Both the position numbers and the translations under genes were made by a program. Below are positions 15,218 through 24,177 of a stretch of 64,000 bases of DNA, in pieces. Each line of letters starts with the position of its first letter. Position 1 is the first letter of the stretch. Source of the DNA: Dyella ginsengisoli LA-4 (GTDB taxonomy: Bacteria; Pseudomonadota; Gammaproteobacteria; Xanthomonadales; Rhodanobacteraceae); NCBI RefSeq assembly GCF_000334915.1, contig NZ_AMSF01000024.1, forward strand, positions 1-64,000, given 5' to 3'. Under the pieces are notes generated by a model. That model was not told where the DNA came from and made no database searches. It was given only the letters and a program-made list of their open reading frames with translations.

Positions 15218-17533
15218 ATGGACCACAAATGGGTACTCGCAACGGCGGTCTTCCTGGCCCTGACATCGACGTCGGCCGTCGCTGCCAGCCCCGCTCCGGC
15301 CGGACACGCCGCCTCGGTCGATCCGCGCATCGGCACCGGCGGTGACGGGCACACCTTCCCGGGGGCCACGGTGCCGTTCGGCATGATCCAGCTGTCGCCG
15401 GACACGGCGATGCCGGATTTCCACCACGCCTACAAATGGGCCGCCGGCTACCAGTACGGCGATCCGACCATCAGGGGCTTCTCGCACACCCACTTCTCCG
15501 GCTCCGGCCATTCGGACCTGGGCGATGTGCTGGTGATGCCGATCGCCGGCGCGGTGAAGCTCGATCCGGGCGACGCCGGCCAGCCCGGCAGCGGCTACCG
15601 TTCGCGCTTCAGCCATGCCACCGAGGTGGAGCAGGCCGGCTACTACGCGGTCACCCTGAGCGACTACGGCATCCGCGCCGAGCTCACCGCCGGCCGGCGG
15701 ATCGGCTGGCACCGCTATACCTTCCCCAAGGGCAAGCCGGCGCACCTGCTGCTGGACCTGCGCCCCTCGATCTACGACTACGACGGCAAGGTGCTGTGGT
15801 CGCGCCTGCGCGTGCGTGAGGACGGCACGGTCACCGGTTGCCGTCTCACCAACGGCTGGGCGCGCGGCCGCGAGCTGTGCTTCGCCATGCGCTTCAACCA
15901 GCCGATGACCGGCCGCACGCTCTACAACCGCGAGCAGAACATGCCGTACAAGGGTTTCAAGGGCCCGGGCAACCAGCCGCAGGACGCGGACGACCAGAAC
16001 GGTCGCGCGCTCGAGGCGGTGTTCGATTTCGGCGCGCTGGGCAAGCCGCTGGAAGTGAAAGTGGCGATCTCCACGGTGAGCGCGGACAACGCCATCGCCA
16101 ACCTCGACACCGACGGCAAGGGCTGGGATTTCGACGCCCGCCGCCGCGAAGCCGCCGCCGCCTGGAACAAGGCATTGGCGGCGATCGACATCAAGGGCAC
16201 GGCGGCGCAGAAGACGCAGTTCTACACCGCGCTCTACCACGCGTTCCTGTCGCCCACGCTGAGCATGGACGTCAACGGCCAGTACCGCGGCCCGGACCAT
16301 CAGGTGCACGAGGCGAAGGACGCCAACGGGCGGTTCGACTTCTACTCCACCTGGTCGCTGTGGGACGTGTACCGCGCCCAGCAGCCGCTGATGGTGCTGC
16401 TGCGCCCGGACATGAGCACCGACTTCGTGCGCTCGCTGGTTGCCGCTGCCAAGGACAGCCCGTTCGGCATCCTGCCGGTGTGGGCGTACCAGGGCCTGGA
16501 GACCTGGTGCATGATCGGCTACCACGCGGTGCCGGTGATCGCCGACGCCTACGTCAAGGGCGTGCGCGGCTTCGATGCGCGTGAGGCGCTGAAGGTCATG
16601 GTGGCCAGCGCCACCTACAAGCCCTACGGCGACCTGGCCGACTACATGAAGCTCGGCTACGTGCCGATCGACCACGAGCCCGAAGCCGCCTCCAAGACCC
16701 TGGAATACGCCTACGACGACTGGTCGCTGGCGCAGATGGCCAGGGCGATGGGCGAGTCGGCCACCGCGGCGACCTTCATGAAGCGCTCCACCAACTGGCG
16801 CAACGCCTGGGACCCGGTGACCGGCTTCATGCGCGCCAAGCTCAGCAACGGCCAGTTCCGCGAGCCGTTCGACCCGACCTTCGCCGGCTACGGCAGCGAC
16901 TACACCGAGGGCAACGCCTGGCAGTACTCCTGGTACGTGCCGCAGGACGTGCCGGGCCTGATCCAGGCGATGGGAGGCAACGACAAGTTCATCGCCAGGC
17001 TCGACGCCACCTTCGACGCCAGGGTCGACCCGGCGCACTTCAGGAACGTGGAGGACATCACCGGCCTGATCGGCTGGTACGCGCACGGCAACGAGCCGAG
17101 CCACCACATGGCCTACCTCTACGACTACGCCGGCGCGCCGTGGAAGACCCAGCAGCGCCTGAAGCAGATCATGGACACCCAGTACGCGGCCACGCCCGAC
17201 GGCCTGGCCGGCAACGACGACCTGGGCCAGATGTCCGCCTGGTACGTGTTCACCGCGCTGGGCTTCTATCCGGTGGCGCCGGGCAGCGACACGTATGCCG
17301 TTGGCCGGCCGTTCGTGCCGGAAGCGGTGCTGCACCTGGCCGGCGACAAGACCTTCACGATCACTGCGGCACCCTTCGACGGTTTGCATCCGTATGTCGG
17401 CGAGATCACCCTCGATGGCCACCCGCTCAGGCAGCCCTTTCTGCACCACGGCGACCTGGTCGCCGGCGGCACCCTGCACTTCACCATGGTGGCCCACCCG
17501 CCTGCCGGCGCGACGGCGGGCGATGCGCGTTGA
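15218..17533 (+). CDS. GH92 family alpha-mannosidase, exported (copy 2)
   Basis: A second GH92 enzyme of 771 residues. A signal peptide (MDHKWVLATAVFLALTSTSA) is followed by the family N-terminus VDPRIGTGGDGHTFPGA and FGMIQLSPDT. Further landmarks are GFSHTHFSGSGHSDLGD, STWSLWDVYRAQQPLM, EGNAWQYSWYVPQD and GNDDLGQMSAWYVF. The ATG at 15206 lies inside the operator-like palindrome, and the one at 15218 has GGGG 6 bases upstream and gives a better signal peptide. It diverges from the LacI gene and differs clearly from copy 1, suggesting a different mannosyl linkage preference (inference). Confidence 0.93.
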   Translation: MDHKWVLATAVFLALTSTSAVAASPAPAGHAASVDPRIGTGGDGHTFPGATVPFGMIQLSPDTAMPDFHHAYKWAAGYQYGDPTIRGFSHTHFSGSGHSDLGDVLVMPIAGAVKLDPGDAGQPGSGYRSRFSHATEVEQAGYYAVTLSDYGIRAELTAGRRIGWHRYTFPKGKPAHLLLDLRPSIYDYDGKVLWSRLRVREDGTVTGCRLTNGWARGRELCFAMRFNQPMTGRTLYNREQNMPYKGFKGPGNQPQDADDQNGRALEAVFDFGALGKPLEVKVAISTVSADNAIANLDTDGKGWDFDARRREAAAAWNKALAAIDIKGTAAQKTQFYTALYHAFLSPTLSMDVNGQYRGPDHQVHEAKDANGRFDFYSTWSLWDVYRAQQPLMVLLRPDMSTDFVRSLVAAAKDSPFGILPVWAYQGLETWCMIGYHAVPVIADAYVKGVRGFDAREALKVMVASATYKPYGDLADYMKLGYVPIDHEPEAASKTLEYAYDDWSLAQMARAMGESATAATFMKRSTNWRNAWDPVTGFMRAKLSNGQFREPFDPTFAGYGSDYTEGNAWQYSWYVPQDVPGLIQAMGGNDKFIARLDATFDARVDPAHFRNVEDITGLIGWYAHGNEPSHHMAYLYDYAGAPWKTQQRLKQIMDTQYAATPDGLAGNDDLGQMSAWYVFTALGFYPVAPGSDTYAVGRPFVPEAVLHLAGDKTFTITAAPFDGLHPYVGEITLDGHPLRQPFLHHGDLVAGGTLHFTMVAHPPAGATAGDAR

Positions 17534-17615
17534 GCGCGCCGCGTCCGCGACCGGGCCGCATGACGCGCGGGCGTGCCAGAATGCCCCGTCCAGCCTGTCG
17601 GGGGGCGGTCGGTAG

Positions 17616-19415
17616 ATGCAGATGAGGAACCTGAGCTTCCTGCGCTGGCGGGTCGTCGGCCTGCTGCTGTCGGTGGTGGTGATCGTTGCGCTGCCCTACG
17701 CGATCACCCGCAACACGTCGAACGATGCGCTGGATGCGTCCCAGTGGGTGACGCATTCCTCGGAAGTGAAGTCGATCACCTATCGCATCGCCTATCTCAG
17801 CCGCGATGCCGAGGCGGCCGCCTACCGGATCGTGCTGAGCGGCGATGACGAAGCGGCGCAGTCGCGGATCGACGATGCCTCGCATGCGATTTCCAAGCTG
17901 CTCTGGCAACTGCGCGACCTCACTCGCGACAACCCGGACCAGCAGGCGCTGATCGGTTCGCTGCAGACCACCATCAGCGGCCGCTCCACCCTGATGTGGC
18001 AGGCGCTCTGGCGTGCCCGCCACAACGATCGGCCCGGCGCGGAGAAGGCGTTGCGCGACGCCGGCAGACTGTTCGTGCTCGGCGACATCCTCGACAAGAT
18101 CGTCAGCACCGAAGACCGGCTGCTGGTGGACCGGCGAAAGGCGGCAGAGGCCCAGTCGAGCAACTATCGCCTCGTGCTCGGCATCGGCGCATTCGCGCAG
18201 ATGCTGCTGCTGGGCATCGTCGTGGTGGTGTCGGAGCGGCAGATCGGCGAACGCCTGCGCGCGGAGGAGCGCGAGAGCCAGGCTGTGCGTCGTTCACGGC
18301 AGATCGTGCAGGCGGTGCGCGAGCCGATCGTGCTGCTGGACAAGGGGCTCGATACGCTGCTGGTCAACGCCGCGTTCGCCGAGTTGTACGGCATGGATCC
18401 GGACGAGAAGCAGTCCCTGCCGTTGGCCGAACTGGGGGGAGGGGCCTGGAACGACGGGCCGCTGCTGCAGCGGCTGGGCGACGTCATGCTGCGCGACCGC
18501 GAGCTGTGGGACTACGAGCTCAACCAGCGCACCGCGGACGGTGCCGATCGCCGGGTGGTGGTCAACGCGCGCCGCGTGCAGCAGGAAAACGACGAGCCGG
18601 CGCTGCTGGTGACGGTGAGCGACATCACCGTGCGTGCGCTGGTGGAAAAGCAGGTCAAGGAGCTCAACCGGCAGCTGGAGGGCAAGGTCGAGCAGATCTC
18701 CGACGTGAACCGCGAGCTGGAAGCCTTCAGCTACTCGGTATCGCACGACCTGCGCGCGCCGCTGCGACACATTGCCGGTTTCGCCGGCAAGCTGGAGCGC
18801 CACCTCGGCGAGCAGCTGGACGAAAAGGGGCACCATTACCTCGGGGTGATCTCCGGCTCGGCCCAGCGCATGGCCCAGCTGATCGACGATCTGCTGGTGT
18901 TCTCCCGCCTGGGACGTGGTGCGCTGCGCCTGCAGCCGGTGGACATGCAATCGCTGGTGGACGAGGCCCGCGCCCTGGCCGAGCCGGACACCGCCGATCG
19001 CCGCGTCGAGTGGAAGGTGGCGCCGCTGCCGGTCGTGGTCGGCGACGAGAACATGCTGCGGATGGTCTGGCAGAACCTGGTCAGCAACGCGGTGAAGTAC
19101 ACCGGCAAGTGCGACGTGGCGCGGATCAGCATCGAAACCACACGCGCCGCCAACGGCGACTACCAGTTCACGGTGGCTGACAATGGTGCCGGATTCGACA
19201 TGGAATACGCCGGCAAGCTGTTCGGCGTGTTCCAGCGGCTGCACCGCGCCTCCGATTTCCCCGGCAACGGCATCGGGCTGGCCAATGTCCGTCGCATCGT
19301 GGCGCGCCATGGCGGACGGGTCTGGGCCGAGGGCGAGCCGGGCAAGGGCGCACGCTTCCACTTTTCCCTGCCGGCCTCCGACGCCGGCGACACCCATCGA
19401 CAGGACCGTTCATGA
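17616..19415 (+). CDS. Membrane sensor histidine kinase with CHASE3-like and PAS regions
   Basis: A 599-residue sensor. Two membrane segments (about residues 12-26 and 188-208) bracket a helical extracytoplasmic region that looks like CHASE3. A PAS-like segment follows (VREPIVLLDKGLDTLLVNAA), then a coiled-coil linker. The dimerisation box FSYSVSHDLRAPLRHI holds phospho-acceptor H377, and the ATPase domain has NLVSNAVKYT, DNGAGFDMEYAGKLFG and GNGIGLANVRRIV. This H-box and ATPase style is shared with phytochrome-type kinases, but no photosensory domain is present. Its stop overlaps the receiver gene start (ATGA), so the two are probably cognate. Confidence 0.88.
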   Translation: MQMRNLSFLRWRVVGLLLSVVVIVALPYAITRNTSNDALDASQWVTHSSEVKSITYRIAYLSRDAEAAAYRIVLSGDDEAAQSRIDDASHAISKLLWQLRDLTRDNPDQQALIGSLQTTISGRSTLMWQALWRARHNDRPGAEKALRDAGRLFVLGDILDKIVSTEDRLLVDRRKAAEAQSSNYRLVLGIGAFAQMLLLGIVVVVSERQIGERLRAEERESQAVRRSRQIVQAVREPIVLLDKGLDTLLVNAAFAELYGMDPDEKQSLPLAELGGGAWNDGPLLQRLGDVMLRDRELWDYELNQRTADGADRRVVVNARRVQQENDEPALLVTVSDITVRALVEKQVKELNRQLEGKVEQISDVNRELEAFSYSVSHDLRAPLRHIAGFAGKLERHLGEQLDEKGHHYLGVISGSAQRMAQLIDDLLVFSRLGRGALRLQPVDMQSLVDEARALAEPDTADRRVEWKVAPLPVVVGDENMLRMVWQNLVSNAVKYTGKCDVARISIETTRAANGDYQFTVADNGAGFDMEYAGKLFGVFQRLHRASDFPGNGIGLANVRRIVARHGGRVWAEGEPGKGARFHFSLPASDAGDTHRQDRS

Positions 19416-19858
19416 GCAATCGCCTTATCCGCCCCATCCTGCTGGTCGAGGACAGCCTCGCCGACGCCGAAATGGCGATGGATGCGCTGCGCGAGGCCAA
19501 TCTGGCCAACCCGGTCATCCACCTCGAGGACGGGGTGGAGTGCCTGGACTATTTCTATGCCCGCGGTGCCTGGGCGACCCGTGAGCGGGCCGAGCCGGCG
19601 GTGGTGCTGCTGGACATCAAGATGCCGCGGATGAACGGTCTGGACGTTCTCACCCAGATGCGCACCGACGAGCGCCTGCGCCGGGTCCCCGTGGTTATCC
19701 TGTCCTCCTCGCGCGAGGAGAGCGATCTGGCGCGCAGCTGGGACCTGGGTGTGAACGCTTACGTGATCAAGCCGGTGGATGCGGACCAGTTTTTCGAGGC
19801 GGTGCGCACGCTGGGCCAGTTCTGGGCAGTGCTGAACCAGTCGCCGGCGCTGGACTGA
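19412..19858 (+). CDS. Single-domain response regulator (Rcp1-like receiver)
   Basis: A 148-residue stand-alone receiver with no output domain. The acidic pocket is in ILLVEDSLADAE, the phospho-acceptor is D68 in VVLLDIKMPRMNGLDVL, and the conserved T/S and K positions appear as VVILSSSREESD and VIKPVDADQFF. The sequence resembles Rcp1-type receivers that partner phytochrome-like kinases. Translation is coupled to the kinase by a 4-base overlap. It probably shuttles phosphate to another protein, perhaps the adjacent hybrid kinase (inference). Confidence 0.9.
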   Translation: MSNRLIRPILLVEDSLADAEMAMDALREANLANPVIHLEDGVECLDYFYARGAWATRERAEPAVVLLDIKMPRMNGLDVLTQMRTDERLRRVPVVILSSSREESDLARSWDLGVNAYVIKPVDADQFFEAVRTLGQFWAVLNQSPALD

Positions 19859-19926
19859 CCGCGACGGGGCGAGGTGGCCGCGCTACGCTGCGCGGCGGAC
19901 GAGGACGCAGATCGGATACAGCTTCC

Positions 19927-21486
19927 ATGCCTCACAGGTTGAACAGGACCATTCCCCCCATCCGCGTCCTCCAGGTAGAGGACAACGCGCTCGACGCCGA
20001 GCTGGTGCTCGGCGAGCTCGAGGCGGACGGTCTTGCCCATTCGGCACGGCTGGTCGACGACGAGGCCAGCTACCTCGAGGCGCTCGAATCGTTCCGGCCG
20101 GACATCGTGCTGTCCGACCTGAGCCTGCCCGGCTTCTCCGGCCAGCGTGCGCTGGAACTGCTGCGTGCCCGCGACGACGGTACGCCCTTCATCTTCGTCT
20201 CCGCCACGCTGGGCGAAGAGGCGGCGATCGAGGCGCTGCGCAATGGCGCCACCGACTACATCCTCAAGCAGAACCCTGCGCGCATGGCCAGCGCGGTGCG
20301 CCGCGCGCTCAGCGAGGCCGAGGCGGAGCGGGCGGCGCATCGTGCCGAGGCCGAACTGATCCGCGCCCAGCGCTTCGAGGCGCTGGCGATGCTGGCCGGC
20401 GGTCTCAGCCACGACCTGCGCAATCTGCTGCAGCCGCTGTTGCTCGCCGGCGACAGCCTGCTCGACTACCAGGACGATCCCCGTCTGGCGCGGCTGGGGG
20501 CCCTGGTGCGCGACTGCGGCAAGCGCGGGCTGGAAATGGTGCAGTCGATGCTCTCGTTCGCGCGCGGCGCCCGCCGTGCCGAGCAGGTGCGGCTGGGCGC
20601 ACTGACCAATGCGCTGGAACTGCTGCTGCAGGGTTCGGTGCCCCGGGCAGTGGCCATGGATATGACGCTGGACGACCCGGAACTGACGTTCGAAGGCAAT
20701 CACACCGAGTTGCAGCAGTGCCTGTTGAACCTTTGCCTGAATGCCATCCAGGCGATGCCGGACGGCGGTCGTCTGCAGATCACATCCAGCCGCTGTGCGC
20801 TGCCGGGCGACTTCTTCCTGGAAGACGAAGAGCCGCAGGAGGGCGAATACCTGCGACTGACCGTTGCCGATACCGGCCACGGCATGGACGGGGACACGCT
20901 GGAGCGCCTGTTCGAACCGTTCTTCACCACCAAGCAGACCGGCACCGGCCTGGGGCTGCTGTCGTGCAAGCGGATCGTCGCCAGCCACGGCGGCGTGATG
21001 CGGGTGGAGAGCGAACCGGGCGAGGGCACCGCGTTCCACCTCTACCTGCCGCTGGCGGTGCAGGACGAGGCGGACGGAGTCGAGAGCAGCGACGACTGGC
21101 TGCAGGGCGAGGCCGAGCGGGTGCTGGTGGTGATCGAGGAAGCCGCGCAGCTTTCGCTGCTGGCGGACATGCTCGACGCCTACGGCTACCAGGCCCACGG
21201 CAGCCAGAGCGGCACCGTGGCGCTGCAGTGGATCGAGGCCCAGGGCCTGCCCGACGTGGTGGTGATGGACGCGGAGATGAACCTGTTCACCGGGGTACGC
21301 ACGCTGGCCGCCCTGGTCGACCGCGGCTATGCCGGCCCGGTGCTGTTGCTGGCCCGCCCCGAGGCGCCGCCGCGGCTCGAGGAACTGCCGTCGCTGGAGC
21401 ACCTGCACGTGGTGGACAAGCCGGTGACGGCGCGCGATCTGCTGCAGACCCTGCGCCTGGCCCTCAGAGACAGCGAGGCCACCTGA
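19927..21486 (+). CDS. Hybrid REC-histidine kinase-REC protein
   Basis: A 519-residue cytoplasmic protein with no membrane segment. An N-terminal receiver (VLQVEDNALDAELV, D64 in IVLSDLSLPG) is followed by a short coiled coil and a kinase core with H162 in GGLSHDLRNLLQPLL. The NtrB-like ATPase domain has CLNAIQAM, DTGHGMDGDTLERLFEPF and TGTGLGL. A C-terminal receiver carries D448 in VVVMDAEMN. The last receiver lacks the usual acidic pair near its start (VLVVIEEAAQ), so it may be degenerate. It follows the kinase/receiver pair by 68 bases and probably extends their phosphorelay. Confidence 0.88.
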   Translation: MPHRLNRTIPPIRVLQVEDNALDAELVLGELEADGLAHSARLVDDEASYLEALESFRPDIVLSDLSLPGFSGQRALELLRARDDGTPFIFVSATLGEEAAIEALRNGATDYILKQNPARMASAVRRALSEAEAERAAHRAEAELIRAQRFEALAMLAGGLSHDLRNLLQPLLLAGDSLLDYQDDPRLARLGALVRDCGKRGLEMVQSMLSFARGARRAEQVRLGALTNALELLLQGSVPRAVAMDMTLDDPELTFEGNHTELQQCLLNLCLNAIQAMPDGGRLQITSSRCALPGDFFLEDEEPQEGEYLRLTVADTGHGMDGDTLERLFEPFFTTKQTGTGLGLLSCKRIVASHGGVMRVESEPGEGTAFHLYLPLAVQDEADGVESSDDWLQGEAERVLVVIEEAAQLSLLADMLDAYGYQAHGSQSGTVALQWIEAQGLPDVVVMDAEMNLFTGVRTLAALVDRGYAGPVLLLARPEAPPRLEELPSLEHLHVVDKPVTARDLLQTLRLALRDSEAT

Positions 21487-21500
21487 AGCGGTGGCCTCGC
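21473..21500. terminator. Long hairpin across the hybrid kinase stop codon
   Basis: GCGAGGCCACC and GGTGGCCTCGC form a perfect 11-bp stem; the 6-base loop contains the stop codon of the hybrid kinase gene. It lies between convergent genes, 26 bases from the pilR stop. No T-run follows, so its strength as a terminator is uncertain. Confidence 0.5.
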
Positions 21501-21525
21501 GGGTGCCGCGTGGGGGCCGGGCGGC

Positions 21526-22935
21526 TCAGTCGATACCCAGCTTCTTGAGCTTGTAGCGCAGCGCGCGGAAGGTGATGCCGAGCTTCTTGGCGGCGGCGGT
21601 CTTGTTGTACCGCGATTCTTCCAGCGCCTTCATGATCGCCGTGCGCTCGAGGTTGCTGATGTAGTCCTCCAGCGCCACGCCGCTGCCCGGAGTGGCCGGG
21701 GGCGCGACTTCGGCAGCGCCGCCGACGGCTGCCGCCGGAGCGACGACGCCCGCATCGAAGGCCGGCCGCGGCGCGCGCTGCGGCAGCATCAGGTCGGCGG
21801 CGTCGATGCTTTCGCCGTCGCTCATCGCCATCGCGCGCTCCAGCACGTTCTCCAGCTCGCGCACGTTGCCGGGGAAGTCGTACTCGTCCAGCGCCTGTTG
21901 CGCCGCCGGCAGCAGCCGGCCCGGCGCCATGCCGCTCTTGGCGGCGAGCTGGCGCAGGATGTGCGCGGCCAGCAGCGGCACGTCGCCACGGCGCTCGCGC
22001 AGCGGCGGCACGCGCAGCTCGATCACGTTGATGCGGTAGAACAGGTCCTGGCGGAACTGGCCCTGGTCGACCAGCGCCGCCAGGTTCTTGTGGGTGGCCG
22101 AGAGGATGCGCACGTCCACCGGCACCTCCTCGCGGGCACCGATCGGGCGCACCGCCTTTTCCTGGATCGCACGCAGCAGCTTCACCTGCATGTGCAGCGG
22201 CAGCTCGGCAACTTCGTCGAGGAACAGCGTGCCGCCGTTGGCGGCCTGGAACAGGCCTTCCTTGTCGCTGGCCGCACCGGTGAAGCTGCCGCGCTTGTGG
22301 CCGAAGAACTCGCTTTCCATCAGCTCGGTGGGAATCGCGCCGCAGTTCACCGGCACGAACGGCCCGGAGGCACGCGGACCCTGCTCGTGGATCAGCCGGG
22401 CGACCAGCTCCTTGCCGACGCCGGACTCGCCGGCGATATAGACCGGAGCCTGGTTGCGCGCCAGCTTGCCGATGGTGGCGCGCACCTGCTGCATCACCGC
22501 CGAGTCGCCGATCAGCCGGTCGCTGGAGCTGCCCCCGGTGCTGGCGCCGCCCTCGCCGCGCTTTTCCTCGGCCAGCTTCAGCGCCGTGCGCACCAGCCGC
22601 CGCAGCATCTGGATGTCCACCGGCTTGGAGACGAAGTCGAAGGCTCCGGCTTTCAGTGCGCTCACCGCCGCATCGACGTTGCCGTAGGCCGTGATCATCG
22701 CCACCGGCGTGTCCGGGTGCTGTTCGGCGATCAGTTCGATCACCTCGTGGCCGGTGCCGTCGGGCAGGCGCATGTCGGTGAAGCACAGGTCGTAGCTGCG
22801 TTCGGCCAGCGCACGCCTGGCCTCGCCGACGGTGCCGACCGCGTCCACCTGCAGGTCCATGCGGCCGAGGGTGATGGTGAGCAGTTCGCGGATGTCGCGT
22901 TCGTCGTCGACGACCAGGACAGTCTGTAGGCTCAT
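21526..22935 (-). CDS. pilR: Sigma-54-dependent response regulator PilR
   Basis: A 469-residue NtrC-family activator. The receiver (VLVVDDERDIREL) has phospho-acceptor D54 in CFTDMRLPDG. The AAA+ domain shows Walker A GESGVGKE, the sigma-54 contact loop as GSFTGA, and Walker B GGTLFLDEVAELP. The C-terminal Fis-type helix-turn-helix is NKTAAAKKLGITFRALRYKL. These features and the run LLRAIQEKAVRPIG match PilR, which activates pilin transcription. The start is at 22935; an upstream in-frame ATG adds 19 unlikely residues. Its usual neighbour pilS lies about 9.5 kb away on the same strand. Confidence 0.85.
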   Translation of the reverse strand: MSLQTVLVVDDERDIRELLTITLGRMDLQVDAVGTVGEARRALAERSYDLCFTDMRLPDGTGHEVIELIAEQHPDTPVAMITAYGNVDAAVSALKAGAFDFVSKPVDIQMLRRLVRTALKLAEEKRGEGGASTGGSSSDRLIGDSAVMQQVRATIGKLARNQAPVYIAGESGVGKELVARLIHEQGPRASGPFVPVNCGAIPTELMESEFFGHKRGSFTGAASDKEGLFQAANGGTLFLDEVAELPLHMQVKLLRAIQEKAVRPIGAREEVPVDVRILSATHKNLAALVDQGQFRQDLFYRINVIELRVPPLRERRGDVPLLAAHILRQLAAKSGMAPGRLLPAAQQALDEYDFPGNVRELENVLERAMAMSDGESIDAADLMLPQRAPRPAFDAGVVAPAAAVGGAAEVAPPATPGSGVALEDYISNLERTAIMKALEESRYNKTAAAKKLGITFRALRYKLKKLGID

Positions 22936-23007
22936 GGGCTCTGGGGATCGTGGGCTGGCGGGCAGGATACTCGCCGCGTCCACCGTCGGCAAAGCAGGCC
23001 CGGGCGT

Positions 23008-24126
23008 TCAGCGCGTCCGGTCAGGGGCGGCGTGCCCCCGGTCCGGGCCGCGCCGGCCAAGGTGCCGGGCGAAGAAGTCGACGATGGTCCGGTAGGCCTG
23101 GCGCGACTCCGGCAGTTCGGGGTCGGAAAAGAACGAGTGCCACATGCCCTCCCACACGTGCAGCTCCGCCTCGACGCCGGCCTGCTGGAGCAGCGCCTGG
23201 CTGCGCACCTCCGAGCTCATCGCCATGTCGCGGGTGCCGGTGATCAGCAGGGTCGGCGGAAACCTGGCCAGCAGGGTGGGCGACAGCCCCGGCTGCACCA
23301 GCGGGTCGTGCGGATCGACGCCGCGGAAGTACGGCAGATCGCCGAAACCGAGGCGGTGTGCCGGCACACCCTGGCCGTTCAGCAGGGGTGCGACCCGGGA
23401 AGAATCGCCGGTCAGGTCCAGCAGCGAGCCGCAGAAGGTGCCGATCGCACCGGGTACCGGCACGTTGTCATGGATCAGCCGCGCTACCGATTCGGCGGTG
23501 AGGATGCCGCCGGCCGAGCAGCCGTAGATGCCGATGTCCTGTGGGCGGTGCTGCTTCAGCAGGGCACGGTAGACCGCCTCGACGTCGTCGCTGGCGGCGG
23601 GGAAGGTGTGTTCCGGCCCCTGCCGGTAGTCCACCGTGATCACCTTGATGCGGCCAAGGCTGGCGATCGGGATCGACTCGACCAGGCCACCGCTGCCGGC
23701 ACCCCACAGGAAGGCGCCGCCGTGCAGGTTGACCAGCACGCGGTGACGGTTGGCCGTTGCGACGCCACCGGCCGGCAGCACCACTTCGGTCGGCACGCCG
23801 GCGATCGTTTCGGGACGGATGGCGACCGGGTAGCGCTTGCGCATGCGCGCCACCCGGTCGCTGTTCATGCGGTCGTAGAACGCGCGGCTTTCGGCGATGG
23901 GGGCGGTGATCGGCGGGGCCTTGGCGCCCTCGGCAAGCATCTTCGGGAAGAACGCGCGGGCCTCGGGCGAGGCGAGCTCCGAATACGGGACCGCGATCGC
24001 CGGAGAGGTCACGGTTCCGTCCGGTTGCACGCCGGGAGGCGCACTCGCGATCTGTGCCGCGCCGGAGGCTGCGCTGGCCAATGAGCTGGCCGCGAATAGC
24101 AGAGGGGCGAAAGCGAAGCTGCGCAT
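23008..24126 (-). CDS. Exported alpha/beta hydrolase of the HSL-type esterase family
   Basis: A 372-residue carboxylesterase-like enzyme with a signal peptide (MRSFAFAPLLFAASSLASAA). It shows the oxyanion motif HGGAF, the nucleophile S204 in GCSAGG, a candidate acid in ITGTRDMAMSS and the histidine in WEGMWHSFF. The family hydrolyses short-chain or acetyl esters. It follows the MFS gene by 51 bases in the alpha-glucoside region, so removal of acyl groups from sugars is possible but unproven. A small hairpin lies in the gap before it. Confidence 0.85.
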   Translation of the reverse strand: MRSFAFAPLLFAASSLASAASGAAQIASAPPGVQPDGTVTSPAIAVPYSELASPEARAFFPKMLAEGAKAPPITAPIAESRAFYDRMNSDRVARMRKRYPVAIRPETIAGVPTEVVLPAGGVATANRHRVLVNLHGGAFLWGAGSGGLVESIPIASLGRIKVITVDYRQGPEHTFPAASDDVEAVYRALLKQHRPQDIGIYGCSAGGILTAESVARLIHDNVPVPGAIGTFCGSLLDLTGDSSRVAPLLNGQGVPAHRLGFGDLPYFRGVDPHDPLVQPGLSPTLLARFPPTLLITGTRDMAMSSEVRSQALLQQAGVEAELHVWEGMWHSFFSDPELPESRQAYRTIVDFFARHLGRRGPDRGHAAPDRTR

Positions 24127-24146
24127 GCGGACTCCCCGGGCAGGTC

Positions 24147-24166
24147 GCGCCGGCCTCTGCCGGCGC
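24147..24166 (-). other. Small intercistronic hairpin
   Basis: GCGCCGGC and GCCGGCGC pair perfectly around CTCT between the MFS and esterase genes. No T-run follows, so termination is doubtful. Confidence 0.35.
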
Positions 24167-24177
24167 CAGTCATCGGA

